DNA of 64,000 bases from Phormidium ambiguum IAM M-71. GTDB lineage: Bacteria > Cyanobacteriota > Cyanobacteriia > Cyanobacteriales > Aerosakkonemataceae. Shown here in pieces: positions 46,152-54,687 of the stretch. The position numbers and the translations under genes are program-made. The notes below the pieces were generated by a model that made no database searches, was not told the origin of the DNA, and saw only the letters and a program-made list of their open reading frames with translations. The stretch spans positions 232,226 to 296,225 of the forward strand of contig NZ_MRCE01000004.1 of assembly GCF_001904725.1 (NCBI RefSeq), written 5' to 3'. Numbering within the stretch: position 1 is the first letter of the stretch; every line of letters begins with the position of its first letter.

Positions 46152-47423
46152 TTAATTAGGCAAAACATTACCAAAACCAACTGGTTTTTTGGACTTTCGT
46201 TTTTTTTGTGCGATTTGTTCTTGAGCCAACAATTGCATTATTTCATCAGCATATCGACCGCGACGCAACAAATCTGCCATCATTTGCATTGGTCGATCGA
46301 TATAAGTAAAAAAAGCTTTATATCCAGCACATAAATAGTTCAACCCAGATTCTCCATCTGGTGTTTCCATAAATCGATTCTTTGGACAACCACCATTGCA
46401 AGCAAAGCGTACTTCACATTGGCGACAATACTGCGGCAGCGTGTCTAACTTCGCCTGCCCAAATTGTTGCTGTTTTTCAGATGCAATCAATTCAATCATT
46501 GGTGTTTCCTGAATATTACCCAGCTTGTAATCAGGTTCAACAAAATGATCGCAGGAGTAAAGATCGCCATTATGTTCTAAAGCTAAAGCAGTACCACAGG
46601 TTTTTGAGAAAATACAAACTGATGGCGGAACGCCTACCCAATTAGCTAATGCGGCATCAAAATGTTGAATAAAAACTTTGCCCACATCTCGCCTTACCCA
46701 TTCGTCAAAAACACCAATTAAAAATTGTCCAAATTGCTCTGGTTTTATCGATCGATCTGTCACCTGATTTCCCGCTTGAATCAGCGTTGACCCATCTTCA
46801 TTAACTCGTTCAATAATCGGAATAAATTGGATAAATTCAGCCCCTAACTCATCTCGGAAAAAACGATAAACTTCTAAAGGTCGATCGCCATTTGCCGCAT
46901 TAACTGTACAAAGTATATTGAAATCAACTTGATGTTTTTTGAGAACTTGCCAACCCTGCATTACCTGCTCATAAGTTCCCCGTCCTCGCTTATCAACTCG
47001 ATAAGTATCGTGTAAATTTTTCGGCCCATCTACACTTAAACCAATCAGAAAATTATGTTGTTTAAAAAATTGTGCCCAGTAGTCATCTAATCGAGTGCCG
47101 TTGGTTTGCAGAGTGTGGTTTACCTGCTGTCCAGGTTTTTTGTGTTTTTCTACTAGTTTTAGCGATCGTTCAAAAAATTCCAACCCCATCAACGTAGGTT
47201 CGCCGCCTTGCCATGCGATCGTCACTTCTGGAATTTGGTGTGATGCTAAAAGTTGTTGAATGTAAGTTTCCAGCAAGTCATCACTCATGCGGAATTTGCT
47301 ACCAGGATAAAGCTGCTCTTTTGCCAAGAAAAAGCAATACTGACAATCTAGGTTGCAAATTGCTCCAGTGGGTTTTGCTAGCAGATGAAAAGCGGGAGGT
47401 GCGTTCTTGGGAAGTGTAAGCAT
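46152..47423 (-). CDS. Anaerobic sulfatase-maturating radical SAM enzyme
   Basis: A 423-aa protein. The Cx3Cx2C motif is C23/C27/C30 (GAICNLDCQYCFFLA). TIAWQGGEPTLMGLEFFERS and LIGLSVDGPKNLHDTYRVDK are typical of anSME. The C-terminal twitch/SPASM cysteines are in YCRQCEVRFACNGGCPKNRF. anSMEs oxidise the Cys or Ser of C/S-x-P-x-R motifs of sulfatases to formylglycine. The Cys-type arylsulfatase at 54688-57057 is an obvious substrate. This gene lies in the resident, AT-richer DNA, outside the GC-richer operon. Confidence 0.9.
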   Translation of the reverse strand: MLTLPKNAPPAFHLLAKPTGAICNLDCQYCFFLAKEQLYPGSKFRMSDDLLETYIQQLLASHQIPEVTIAWQGGEPTLMGLEFFERSLKLVEKHKKPGQQVNHTLQTNGTRLDDYWAQFFKQHNFLIGLSVDGPKNLHDTYRVDKRGRGTYEQVMQGWQVLKKHQVDFNILCTVNAANGDRPLEVYRFFRDELGAEFIQFIPIIERVNEDGSTLIQAGNQVTDRSIKPEQFGQFLIGVFDEWVRRDVGKVFIQHFDAALANWVGVPPSVCIFSKTCGTALALEHNGDLYSCDHFVEPDYKLGNIQETPMIELIASEKQQQFGQAKLDTLPQYCRQCEVRFACNGGCPKNRFMETPDGESGLNYLCAGYKAFFTYIDRPMQMMADLLRRGRYADEIMQLLAQEQIAQKKRKSKKPVGFGNVLPN

Positions 47424-47501
47424 AGTTCTGAATTTTGTTTAAAGATTATTCATTAAATCGTGTGTTTGGATAGATTAAAAATGTAATTTGCTAGTTAATC
47501 C

Positions 47502-47566
47502 GTAGAGTGCGTCAGAACTAAAAATTACTGTTACTTGCCCAAAATTTTCGGTCTGACGCACCCTAC
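47502..47566. repeat. Inverted repeat of the GTAGGGTGCGT family
   Basis: GTAGAGTGCGTCAGA (47502-47516) pairs with TCTGACGCACCCTAC (47552-47566) with one mismatch. The GTGCGT/ACGCACCCTAC words recur in the 34236-34324 element. It sits between the maturase start and the MscS stop. Confidence 0.75.
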
Positions 47567-47618
47567 AAACCACAAATTTACCCAAAATTAATAACCAGCA
47601 ACTTGAGTTATTAGCGAA

Positions 47619-49310
47619 TCATGGTTCTCGATAGCGAACTTCCTGTTGAGGAATCGGAAGTTTAATGCCTGCCTCTTTAAAAGCTTGATTCAACCGGAGT
47701 CGAAATTCACGAGTTACACTAAACTGTTGACCAGGTTGGGTTTGAGTGCGAATTCTCAGCAAAATACCATGCTGGTCAAACTTTTCCATCCCCAAAATAT
47801 CAGGTTCACCGAGCAGTTGCACGCCCCAAACGGGATCGGTTTGCATTGTCTTAAAGACTTCCTTCATCAGAGTCATAGCTTTTTTAATATCGCTATCGTA
47901 ATCAACCAAAACAGTAAAATCCATCCGTGACCAGTCTTTTGAACTGTTAATAATCTGATTGATTTCACCATTGCGAATAGTGATCAGTTCTCCGGGAGAA
48001 CTGCGAATTTGGGTTAAGAACAAACCCATGTCTTCTACGATTCCAGTGGCATCTTTGATAGTTATACTATCTCCTACTGTGAAGGCATCTTTTGCCAGCA
48101 ACATCCAACCAGTCAAGGCATCTTTGATCGATGATTGTAAAGCCAGAGAAGCAGCAAGTCCCAGAACCCCAATTTCTGTAAATAGGGTCAATCCGGTTGA
48201 GAGCGAGAACAAAGTGTAGGCGAGAATTAGACCAACACCAACCAGAAGCATGGTAGTTATGCTCTTCCAGGCGGGAGAAAGGGTGAGTAATCGTCTGCGG
48301 CGACGTTCAATTTGAGCGATCGGCAACCGCTCTTCTGTTCCCACCCATTTGGTCAATAACCAATCAATTAGCAAATGGCTCCAGTTAATCACAATAGCGA
48401 TCGTCAGTCCAATCAGTAACAATCCGATCGGTTGTCTAAATAGTAGAACTCCCAGCAATCGCGTTTGAGGAAAACGTTGCAAAATCCAGGCTAGACCAAT
48501 TACCCCCACCCCCAGCAGCAACAGTTGTAAAATCCGTTTCTGCCAGGTCTTGCGATCGATCCGACGTTTGAGAGCTAAAAGGTGTTGCTGCTGTTCAGAG
48601 GCATCCGGGGACAGTTCTCCATTCATCCCAACCGCTGTCTGTTGTTCGATCAGCAACTCTTGATAATTATTAAACTCCTGACGTAATCGCCGCCGAACCT
48701 TGCCAATCCGTTGTTGCCACCAAAACAAGAGCGCGATCGACAAGATAGCGATCGCACCGACTATTCCAGCCGATTGAATTTGTGTTCTCCAAACATCGGG
48801 TTTTCGTTCCTCTATCGCCTGTAACAGTGCTTGTCGAATTTGTTCGGCATACTCCTGGGCTACTTCCGATTCCGTTAACCCATAAATTTCCGCATCTAGG
48901 GCTGTGACGGTGATAATCGGTTTGGTCGTTTCCCCGTTCAATGCCACTTGGACTGCCATTTGTTTATTTAACTGCGTGGTAAAGACTTGCAGTGACCGTG
49001 AATCGACACGATTTTCGATCAGGTATTGCACTTGGGAGTTCAAACGATTTTCAATCCGATTGCGTCGAATTTCGAGAGTACCTAATCCCCATCGATCGTT
49101 TTTCTCGTTTTTGCGCTCTGCGGCGATCGAAAACAGATTGCGACCATCTAGCCGCACAGGGGCATAGGCAACATCTCCTATCAGCCCAAAGGGTTTCCAT
49201 TGCAGTGCGCCTTCCAATTCTTCTGTGTGAGCGATTGTCATTGAACTAAACAGTAACCACACACAAGTCATTAAGCCGATCGCCAAGTACTTAAATTTGG
49301 ATTTTTGCAA
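47619..49310 (-). CDS. MscS-family mechanosensitive channel with periplasmic N-domain
   Basis: About 563 aa from a TTG at 49310. The signal sequence is LQKSKFKYLAIGLMTCVWLL, followed by an N-terminal domain (about 20-170) and several membrane helices. The MscS core includes VGVGLILAYTLFSLSTGLTL, DAFTVGDSITIKDATGIVED and RSSPGELITIRNGEINQIIN. An ATG at 49358 exists, but it falls inside the promoter module shared with the symporter gene, between box and -10, so I reject it; ATG 49271 is another option. The channel may release solutes under osmotic stress. It belongs to the same boxed regulon as grr and the symporter. Confidence 0.85.
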   Translation of the reverse strand: MQKSKFKYLAIGLMTCVWLLFSSMTIAHTEELEGALQWKPFGLIGDVAYAPVRLDGRNLFSIAAERKNEKNDRWGLGTLEIRRNRIENRLNSQVQYLIENRVDSRSLQVFTTQLNKQMAVQVALNGETTKPIITVTALDAEIYGLTESEVAQEYAEQIRQALLQAIEERKPDVWRTQIQSAGIVGAIAILSIALLFWWQQRIGKVRRRLRQEFNNYQELLIEQQTAVGMNGELSPDASEQQQHLLALKRRIDRKTWQKRILQLLLLGVGVIGLAWILQRFPQTRLLGVLLFRQPIGLLLIGLTIAIVINWSHLLIDWLLTKWVGTEERLPIAQIERRRRRLLTLSPAWKSITTMLLVGVGLILAYTLFSLSTGLTLFTEIGVLGLAASLALQSSIKDALTGWMLLAKDAFTVGDSITIKDATGIVEDMGLFLTQIRSSPGELITIRNGEINQIINSSKDWSRMDFTVLVDYDSDIKKAMTLMKEVFKTMQTDPVWGVQLLGEPDILGMEKFDQHGILLRIRTQTQPGQQFSVTREFRLRLNQAFKEAGIKLPIPQQEVRYREP

Positions 49311-49318
49311 GTAAATAG

Positions 49319-49391
49319 GCTCACTCCTACCCCAAAGCACATCTAAATTTTTGAGCAAGCATAACCCAAGTTCTTGTCATTTTACGCCAAA
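49319..49391 (-). promoter_or_regulatory. 73-bp promoter module, copy A (MscS)
   Basis: By hand alignment it is about 85% identical to 58830-58902 upstream of the symporter gene. It contains the 19-bp AraC-type box (49371-49389). On the minus strand a TTGGGT lies just beyond the box, then 17 nt, then TTAGAT. Confidence 0.75.
49371..49389 (-). promoter_or_regulatory. AraC-type box upstream of the MscS gene
   Basis: TTCTTGTCATTTTACGCCA on the plus strand (two differences from consensus). It may also influence the divergent gene at 49505. Confidence 0.7.
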
Positions 49392-49504
49392 GGTAAAAAA
49401 ATCTTGCTAAGTATCTTAAAATCCTCAAAGAACAAATTTTTTGACAATAACAACCGGAGTTAGATCGACTACCGGGCGCTTATTTCAACAATTTAAGGAC
49501 TATT

Positions 49505-49966
49505 ATGAAAAAAACTCATTTTTTAGTTTGCGGAATTGTTGCCACAGGAGCATCTGCTGCTCTTTTAACTGCTGTTTCCCATGCTCAAACTCCTCCTCCT
49601 CTCCCACCATTACAAAGAAATTGCGTTTTTCTCAAGGAGGTTTCTACAGGGCAGATCCAGATTAGAAAAGTGGTACGGGTAGGCAATGAAAATACCGATT
49701 TTGCTGTTCCTACGGGAATACGATTTACATCCTACGTTGCTCAATTCTTGCCGGAAAATAATGCTAACTACCAAGCTAATTTGTTTTTCAAATACAATGA
49801 CGGCAGCAATGCAAGAGTATTTAGTAAAACGATTGCAGGTAAACGATTCCAGCGTGAAGTAGGAGCTTTTCGTTCTCCCACTGGAAGGCAACCTTTTCAG
49901 ATCAACTTTAATGTTTCTAGTAATCGCAACAATGCCTATCAGGTTGCAGTGATGGCTTGTCGATAG
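49505..49966 (+). CDS. Exported hypothetical protein
   Basis: A 153-aa protein with a clear signal peptide (GIVATGASAALLTAVSHAQ) and an AAGGAC site. The mature part has a Pro-rich start (TPPPLPPLQ) and a beta-rich body with two cysteines (RNCVFLKEV and the terminal MACR). I know no family. It is divergent from the MscS gene and lies beside a copy of the AraC-type box. A hairpin follows 19 nt after the stop. Confidence 0.72.
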   Translation: MKKTHFLVCGIVATGASAALLTAVSHAQTPPPLPPLQRNCVFLKEVSTGQIQIRKVVRVGNENTDFAVPTGIRFTSYVAQFLPENNANYQANLFFKYNDGSNARVFSKTIAGKRFQREVGAFRSPTGRQPFQINFNVSSNRNNAYQVAVMACR

Positions 49967-49984
49967 TTAATAATTAAAGATACA

Positions 49985-50012
49985 GGATAATTGAAATTTC
50001 TCTCAATTATCC
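49985..50012 (+). terminator. Hairpin after the exported hypothetical gene
   Basis: GGATAATTGA and TCAATTATCC form a 10-bp stem with an 8-nt loop. There is no T-run after it, so it is a weak terminator or 3' stabiliser. Confidence 0.5.
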
Positions 50013-50092
50013 TCACAACAGACCTAAAGTTGTTCAGCCCTATTTTCGCTGAACAGTAAACGGTAGCCAATTTAATTTTTTATTTGAACAAC

Positions 50093-50127
50093 AGAGAGGT
50101 GATTCTCCAAAGCAGAATCACCCCTCT
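50093..50127 (-). terminator. Hairpin at the end of the GC-richer operon
   Basis: AGAGAGGTGATTCT and AGAATCACCCCTCT pair with one mismatch around CCAAAGC. On the minus strand it lies just after the remnant and the MBL gene, and so can end the operon transcript. Confidence 0.55.
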
Positions 50128-50132
50128 TGCGA

Positions 50133-50198
50133 TTACTGTCGTGCCATAACGATCCGCATTTCAGCTTCCGTGTCCTTGAGGGCATCTATAGCAAACAT
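50133..50198 (-). pseudogene. Remnant of an arylsulfatase C-terminus
   Basis: A 21-codon ORF, MFAIDALKDTEAEMRIVMAR plus Gln and stop. Its end (R-I-V-M-A-R-Q-stop) parallels the end of the arylsulfatase encoded at 54688-57057 (R-V-A-M-A-R-Q-stop). A stop codon directly precedes its ATG in frame, and no ribosome site is visible, so it is probably a leftover of a deleted sulfatase copy. The similarity is short, and chance cannot be excluded. Confidence 0.45.
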
Positions 50199-50212
50199 TT
50201 AGGTATTCCATA

Positions 50213-51388
50213 TTAGTCGATCGGGATCAGCGCCTCTGCCCACCAATCGGGAGGTGGAACCTGGAAGGGCGTGAAGGTGGTGCGTTGTTCCCCTGCGATC
50301 GGCGGCAGTTGGCTTTCCACCTTCGCCTGACGGGAGACGATCGCATCCTTCGTAATGTTGATGACGGTTAAATCCTGAGTCTGGAGCACTGCCCCTTGGT
50401 ATACCCCGCCCAATTCTGCAAAGAGCATCGCCACCACCTCCGGCGACAGCAGCGTGTGCCAGAGACAGGCTAGACGTGGTTGCACCAGACTGAACACCTT
50501 GCCAGCCGCCTTGGGCGAAGTGTGCGCGGCTTCGAGGGCGATCGTTGCCCGCTCGATGGAAAGCCCTGATGCCGCCGCCAACGCCGCTGCGGGCGGGAAG
50601 CATTCGTGAACCAGCACATCCACCCCCTTGCAGGCGTTCACTAGAGGCCAGCCCGGTAGGGAATCCCCGGAGAAGGCGAAGGACAGGCCAGCGAAATCGA
50701 GCCGATAGCCGACTGCACCGCTGATGCAATGGACAACGGGGAACGACGTTACCGTAACGCCGTTCTGCTTGTAGATTACCTGGGTCTGGCTGAAGTCAAA
50801 CTCGCTGGCTACAATCTTCATGCTTTCTGGGTTGATAGGCCCTTGTCCGGCTTCGGTATCCCAGGACAGCGCCGACTCGATCGCCTCACAGAAATGCTTC
50901 GTGCCAAGGTGAGGTGTCGTGCCGCTAGGCCCCCAGACATAGATCGGCCCATCGGCTCGCCCCACCTTCGAGAAGCTGCCGCTCAGGGTCAGAATGTCGC
51001 CCATGTGGTCGGCGTGCAGATGGGTGATGAACAGCTTGTCGAGCAGGTTTACGGGCAGTTTCAGGCTGGCATAGTTGATCAGGGAACCCGTTCCCAAGTC
51101 GAACAGCAGCAGGTCGCGCTGGGGATTACCAATCTCCACCAGGATGCTCGGTGAAGCCTGGGCACGGGTCGGCCAGGGATTGCCGCTGCCCAGTACCGTC
51201 ACCCGCAGTTCGCCATCCTCAAGCGCCTCCTCTCCCGGAATGAACACCTCAGCGTATTGCCGCTTGGGGGTGCCGATGATAGGTGTCAGGGTCATTGCCT
51301 GGGTGCCGCCCAGATAAGCCAATGTTGGCAGGGTAGGGGCTTCGCCAGTAGTCTGGGTATCGATATTTGTTGTATCAGTGTTTGTCAT
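50213..51388 (-). CDS. MBL-fold metallo-hydrolase
   Basis: About 391 aa from the ATG at 51388; an upstream start at 51433 would add 15 residues. The fold signature is LRVTVLGSGNPWPTRAQASP, with metal motif ITHLHADHMGD (HxHxDH), later His in FPVVHCISGAVGY and Asp in FAFSGDSLPG. It is related to RNase Z/arylsulfatase-like MBL hydrolases. The substrate is unknown. Similar proteins are sometimes named for guanitoxin biosynthesis, but no other gene of that pathway is seen. It is the last gene of the GC-richer operon. Confidence 0.85.
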   Translation of the reverse strand: MTNTDTTNIDTQTTGEAPTLPTLAYLGGTQAMTLTPIIGTPKRQYAEVFIPGEEALEDGELRVTVLGSGNPWPTRAQASPSILVEIGNPQRDLLLFDLGTGSLINYASLKLPVNLLDKLFITHLHADHMGDILTLSGSFSKVGRADGPIYVWGPSGTTPHLGTKHFCEAIESALSWDTEAGQGPINPESMKIVASEFDFSQTQVIYKQNGVTVTSFPVVHCISGAVGYRLDFAGLSFAFSGDSLPGWPLVNACKGVDVLVHECFPPAAALAAASGLSIERATIALEAAHTSPKAAGKVFSLVQPRLACLWHTLLSPEVVAMLFAELGGVYQGAVLQTQDLTVINITKDAIVSRQAKVESQLPPIAGEQRTTFTPFQVPPPDWWAEALIPID

Positions 51389-51454
51389 AGTAGTTCTCGT
51401 AGTTAGATATAGTGGAGTAAAATCCCAGGTCACGCTTGGGTAACTCAGAAGGGA

Positions 51455-51844
51455 CTAGCCTGAAGATGCCTGCTCGCCAAATACAGCCGCAGCGGTCTTG
51501 ACCGCTTCCAATGCGGCGGGAAAGCCCGCATACACGGCCATTTGCAAGATGATTTCCAGGATTTCGTCCTGGGTGCAGCCCACGTTCAAGGCACCTCGGA
51601 TGTGGTCTTTTAACTCGGCCTGTGCATAGCCGAGCACCGTGAGAGCGGCGATCGTGAGCATTTCCCTCGTCTTCAGATCCAGACCAAGGCGGGGGTAGAT
51701 ATCGGCAAACGGAAACTCGGCCAGACAGCGCGCTAAATCTGGGCTGGTCGCTGCCAAACTCTGCAAGGCGGCATCTATGCCTGGGCCAAATATTGTCCGC
51801 ATCGTGGTTAAACCACGGTCATATCGAGTGTCTTCAGGCGGCAT
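51455..51844 (-). CDS. Carboxymuconolactone decarboxylase family protein
   Basis: A 129-aa protein. LDLKTREMLTIAALTVLGYA, HIRGALNVGCTQDEILEIIL and MAVYAGFPAALEAVKTAAAV are the classic CMD motifs. Family members are small helical hexamers acting as gamma-carboxymuconolactone decarboxylases or peroxidase-like enzymes. The linkage with FAH and sulfatase genes suggests a role in aromatic or lactone breakdown, but this is inference. Confidence 0.9.
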   Translation of the reverse strand: MPPEDTRYDRGLTTMRTIFGPGIDAALQSLAATSPDLARCLAEFPFADIYPRLGLDLKTREMLTIAALTVLGYAQAELKDHIRGALNVGCTQDEILEIILQMAVYAGFPAALEAVKTAAAVFGEQASSG

Positions 51845-51892
51845 CGTGAATCTCTCCGGGGGTAATGATTTAGTTAGAAGCGTTGGCAGCCA

Positions 51893-52921
51893 TCAGTGGT
51901 ACTTTTGCAACAGTTCACGGACAGGCCAACGGCTGGGTAGCAGTTTGCCCACAGGTTCCGCAAACCGACAGCGGAGGGTTCCCAGGCAATCGAAGGTAAT
52001 TTCGATGTCTGCACCTGGGTCGATGAAGTCATCGTGGTCGCAGCCCGTGCAGTCTGGAATCGTCCCGAAGCCCATCACGGCTCCTGACTTAATCGGGGCG
52101 ATGAATTGTAACCAGGCAAGGATGTCGTCGGCTTTGTGGCTGATCTCAGCGGTCGATCCCTGGTACTTGACCTGACCATTGACCACAACCGTCACCCCCA
52201 GGTTGTAGGGATCGCCCACTTCATCAACCGTGACCAGGTATGGCCCCAGTTGATTCCCCTTAGCCATGTCCTTAGTCAGACAGAACCCTCCCACAAACTC
52301 CAACGCCTGAACGTCGCGGGCAGAGATGTCATTAAAGATGCAGAAGCCTGCCACGGGCTGCTTTTCATTGCCATAGACCACCGCCAGTTCTGGCTCAACG
52401 TCTAGCCGCGAGGTGTAGGCGGGCCAAGGAATGGTGACATCGTTGCCGACGATCGTGTTCATGTTGCCCTTGTAGTAAGACAGGGCTTCGGGTTGTCCGG
52501 GAGGAGGTGGAGCTTTGGGAGCCATGACCGCCTGAGCAAAGGCTTTCAGCAGCGCCGAGGTCTGGGGGTTATCCTGCTCATACTTGCCGATAATCTCGCC
52601 AGAATTCTTCATGTGCCGAGGGGTCAACCCAAAGTCAAACAGAGCCGCGACTTCGATCGGCTCCAGCAGTTGCACTGCATCTAGGGGGAACGCTTCCCCC
52701 CCGCCCAGATCGCCCAGGTGCTGTTCGCCCCAGGTCAGCAATTCCTTAGCCACCTGTTCGCTTTCCGGCAGACCCGCTAGGTAGGCGCGGCTATCGGTGA
52801 GGTGTGGGGAAGCTTGACCCCGGTGGTGTTGCAGCGCCGCAAAGGACACCGCCTGATTGTCGATGACCAGGCCAAACTGCGGCATTGATGACGCATCAGT
52901 CTTAAAACGAATGAGTTTCAT
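51893..52921 (-). CDS. Fumarylacetoacetate hydrolase (FAH) family protein
   Basis: A 342-aa protein. The FAH catalytic domain (about 110-325) shows RLDVEPELAVVYGNEKQPVA with its acidic metal ligand, then FCIFNDISARDVQALEFVGG, CLTKDMAKGNQLGPYLVTVD and FGTIPDCTGCDHDDFIDPGA. These enzymes hydrolyse C-C bonds or isomerise or decarboxylate products of aromatic ring cleavage. It lies between the CMD and the second MBL gene in one direction. High GC and codon use differ from the flanking resident genes. Confidence 0.9.
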   Translation of the reverse strand: MKLIRFKTDASSMPQFGLVIDNQAVSFAALQHHRGQASPHLTDSRAYLAGLPESEQVAKELLTWGEQHLGDLGGGEAFPLDAVQLLEPIEVAALFDFGLTPRHMKNSGEIIGKYEQDNPQTSALLKAFAQAVMAPKAPPPPGQPEALSYYKGNMNTIVGNDVTIPWPAYTSRLDVEPELAVVYGNEKQPVAGFCIFNDISARDVQALEFVGGFCLTKDMAKGNQLGPYLVTVDEVGDPYNLGVTVVVNGQVKYQGSTAEISHKADDILAWLQFIAPIKSGAVMGFGTIPDCTGCDHDDFIDPGADIEITFDCLGTLRCRFAEPVGKLLPSRWPVRELLQKYH

Positions 52922-52968
52922 AGTGTTAATCCGATATATGTACTACTTCGGTATAGATTTGCAGCAGA

Positions 52969-53946
52969 TTAGTATTCGATTTCGATCCCTTTAGCTTTGG
53001 CAACTTTGTAGATGGCATCGAAGGTGGCTGCCGTATCCCAGGGTTCATCGGCGGGTTCGTTGCGAAACTCGCGGTAAGCACGCTCCACGTTCATGTAGAG
53101 GCGGGCGGGGGCGCGCCACTCCCCGTAGGGGCCAAATTCAATGCGCTTAGCCGCTTCCAGGGCGGACATACCGTCGTCAAAGCACTTTCTCGACTCATCC
53201 CGCACATATTCGAGGTATTGCTTCATTTCAATTGCCCCTTCCACTCCGCAGAGGGGGCCATGACCGGGCACAATCACCTTCGGTTCGAGTTCAATCATCA
53301 AATCGAGGCATTGGAACCACTTTTCAAAGGAGCCAGTCCAACCCATCGGGGTACATTGCCGGAACAGCACATCCCCCGCAAAGATTACCCCTTCCTGGGG
53401 GACGTGGATGATGGTGTCTCCGACCTGGTGACACGGCCCCACGTAGATTAGATGCACCTCAGTGCCGTCGAGATCCAGTTCGTAGCGGGTGTCGAACAGG
53501 GTGGTGGGCAGCACCAGTTCGATGCCGTCGAAATTGTAGTCTTCGACCAATTGCTGCCCCGCTGCCAAAACGCCAGGGTGGAGGGCTTTGAGCACGATCC
53601 GCTTGAGCAAATTGCCCACGCCATGCAAGAGTTCCTGACTTTCCTCTGGTTCGGCGACCTGTCTCATGCGATCGGGCACCGAACGGTGGGCGATGATTTC
53701 GGCCCCTTCAAACAGTTGATTGCCCCAAACATGGTCGGCATCTTCGTGGGTGTTGATAACGCGATCGGGCATGGCGGGCCACACCTGGCTAAACAAATCG
53801 ATCATCCTCTGGGCATGGGGCAGATCTGATTGGGTGTCGATCACTACACCCCCGCCTCGGTTGATCAGCCCAGAGTTGGCATCACACACCCGATTTTTTT
53901 CGTTGAGAACGGCGTAGCAGCTATTGCTGACTTGTTGCATTTCCAT
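52969..53946 (-). CDS. MBL-fold metallo-hydrolase, second type
   Basis: A 325-aa protein. GVVIDTQSDLPHAQRMIDLF begins the fold. The metal motif is RVINTHEDADHVWGNQLFEG (H-x-D-x-D-H rather than H-x-H-x-D-H), followed by GPCHQVGDTIIHVPQEGVIF, AGDVLFRQCTPMGW and VIVPGHGPLCG. The first His of the usual motif is replaced by the Glu/Asp pattern, so the metal site is non-standard. It is distantly related to the other MBL protein in this operon and is not a duplicate. The substrate is unknown. Confidence 0.85.
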   Translation of the reverse strand: MEMQQVSNSCYAVLNEKNRVCDANSGLINRGGGVVIDTQSDLPHAQRMIDLFSQVWPAMPDRVINTHEDADHVWGNQLFEGAEIIAHRSVPDRMRQVAEPEESQELLHGVGNLLKRIVLKALHPGVLAAGQQLVEDYNFDGIELVLPTTLFDTRYELDLDGTEVHLIYVGPCHQVGDTIIHVPQEGVIFAGDVLFRQCTPMGWTGSFEKWFQCLDLMIELEPKVIVPGHGPLCGVEGAIEMKQYLEYVRDESRKCFDDGMSALEAAKRIEFGPYGEWRAPARLYMNVERAYREFRNEPADEPWDTAATFDAIYKVAKAKGIEIEY

Positions 53947-54002
53947 AAGCAGAACTCCTTGTGAAGCGAGATTGTGGCGATCGCAATGAGTCTTTTGATA
54001 AG

Positions 54003-54593
54003 TTATTGGTTGGATGACGGTTGGCGACGCTGGCTTAGTAGATAGCCCAATGCCCCTGGCATCGCCAGCAACGTGATCAAAATCGTGGTTGATGCACTCA
54101 GGCGGCTGGAAAGGGTGCGGGCTGGTTCCAGTCCATCTATAATGAAGCGCCCAGTAACAACGACAGCAAAAAGCCCTACGGTAACGGCACTGAGGCTAGA
54201 GAGAAAGTCTTTGAGGGTGGGCAGGTGAGCATGGGGAAGGCGACGACCCAGCAGCACCCCAGAGATGAACCCTGCCAGGGCTTGGCCTACTACCATAATG
54301 AGGCGCAGATGTAGATCGATCGGCTCTTTTTCGGCGGCTAAATGTTCGGCCATGATGCCGCCCAGACCAATGATGATGCCCGCGATCGCCCCCACCCCAA
54401 TCCACCAGTACAACGGATTAGAGATATAGGCACAAGCCACAATTAAACTAGCCAAGCCAATGGAACTCACCATAGTAGCATGACCAATAGGCAACTGGGT
54501 GATGACCATCAGAGTGAGGGCGACACCGACCAGAGTACCAGCCAGCAGGAGCAGTGATTGTTGGGGTCCAGAGACTTTGGGATAGTTTTGCAT
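54003..54593 (-). CDS. Integral membrane protein of the sulfatase operon
   Basis: A 196-aa protein with about six hydrophobic helices (for example LLLLAGTLVGVALTLMVITQ, GVGAIAGIIIGLGGIMAEHL, LIMVVGQALAGFISGVLLGR). I do not recognise the family. It lies between the arylsulfatase and the second MBL gene and may carry a substrate or product across the membrane. Its GC matches the neighbours in this operon. Confidence 0.75.
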   Translation of the reverse strand: MQNYPKVSGPQQSLLLLAGTLVGVALTLMVITQLPIGHATMVSSIGLASLIVACAYISNPLYWWIGVGAIAGIIIGLGGIMAEHLAAEKEPIDLHLRLIMVVGQALAGFISGVLLGRRLPHAHLPTLKDFLSSLSAVTVGLFAVVVTGRFIIDGLEPARTLSSRLSASTTILITLLAMPGALGYLLSQRRQPSSNQ

Positions 54594-54615
54594 AGTGCTT
54601 GCTTCAGGGGAATAA

Positions 54616-54677
54616 AACCCCGATTTCTGCTGTAACCAATGCCAGTACCAGGCAAGAGTTGTGAAGAAATCGGGGTT
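54616..54677. repeat. Inverted repeat inside the GC-richer operon
   Basis: AACCCCGATTTCT (54616-54628) and AGAAATCGGGGTT (54665-54677) are perfect 13-bp arms. This type of AACCCCGATTTCT repeat is common in cyanobacteria, suggesting that the operon came from another cyanobacterium. Confidence 0.8.
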
Positions 54678-54687
54678 CTGGATGGGT

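Noticed and set aside
49358..49358. ATG at 49358 as the start of the MscS gene
   Set aside because: It lies between the AraC box and the -10 of a promoter module conserved with the symporter gene.
50199..50729. 176-aa frame overlapping the first MBL gene
   Set aside because: It is an alternative frame of GC-rich DNA with Arg/Gly-rich composition. The MBL frame has the metal motifs.
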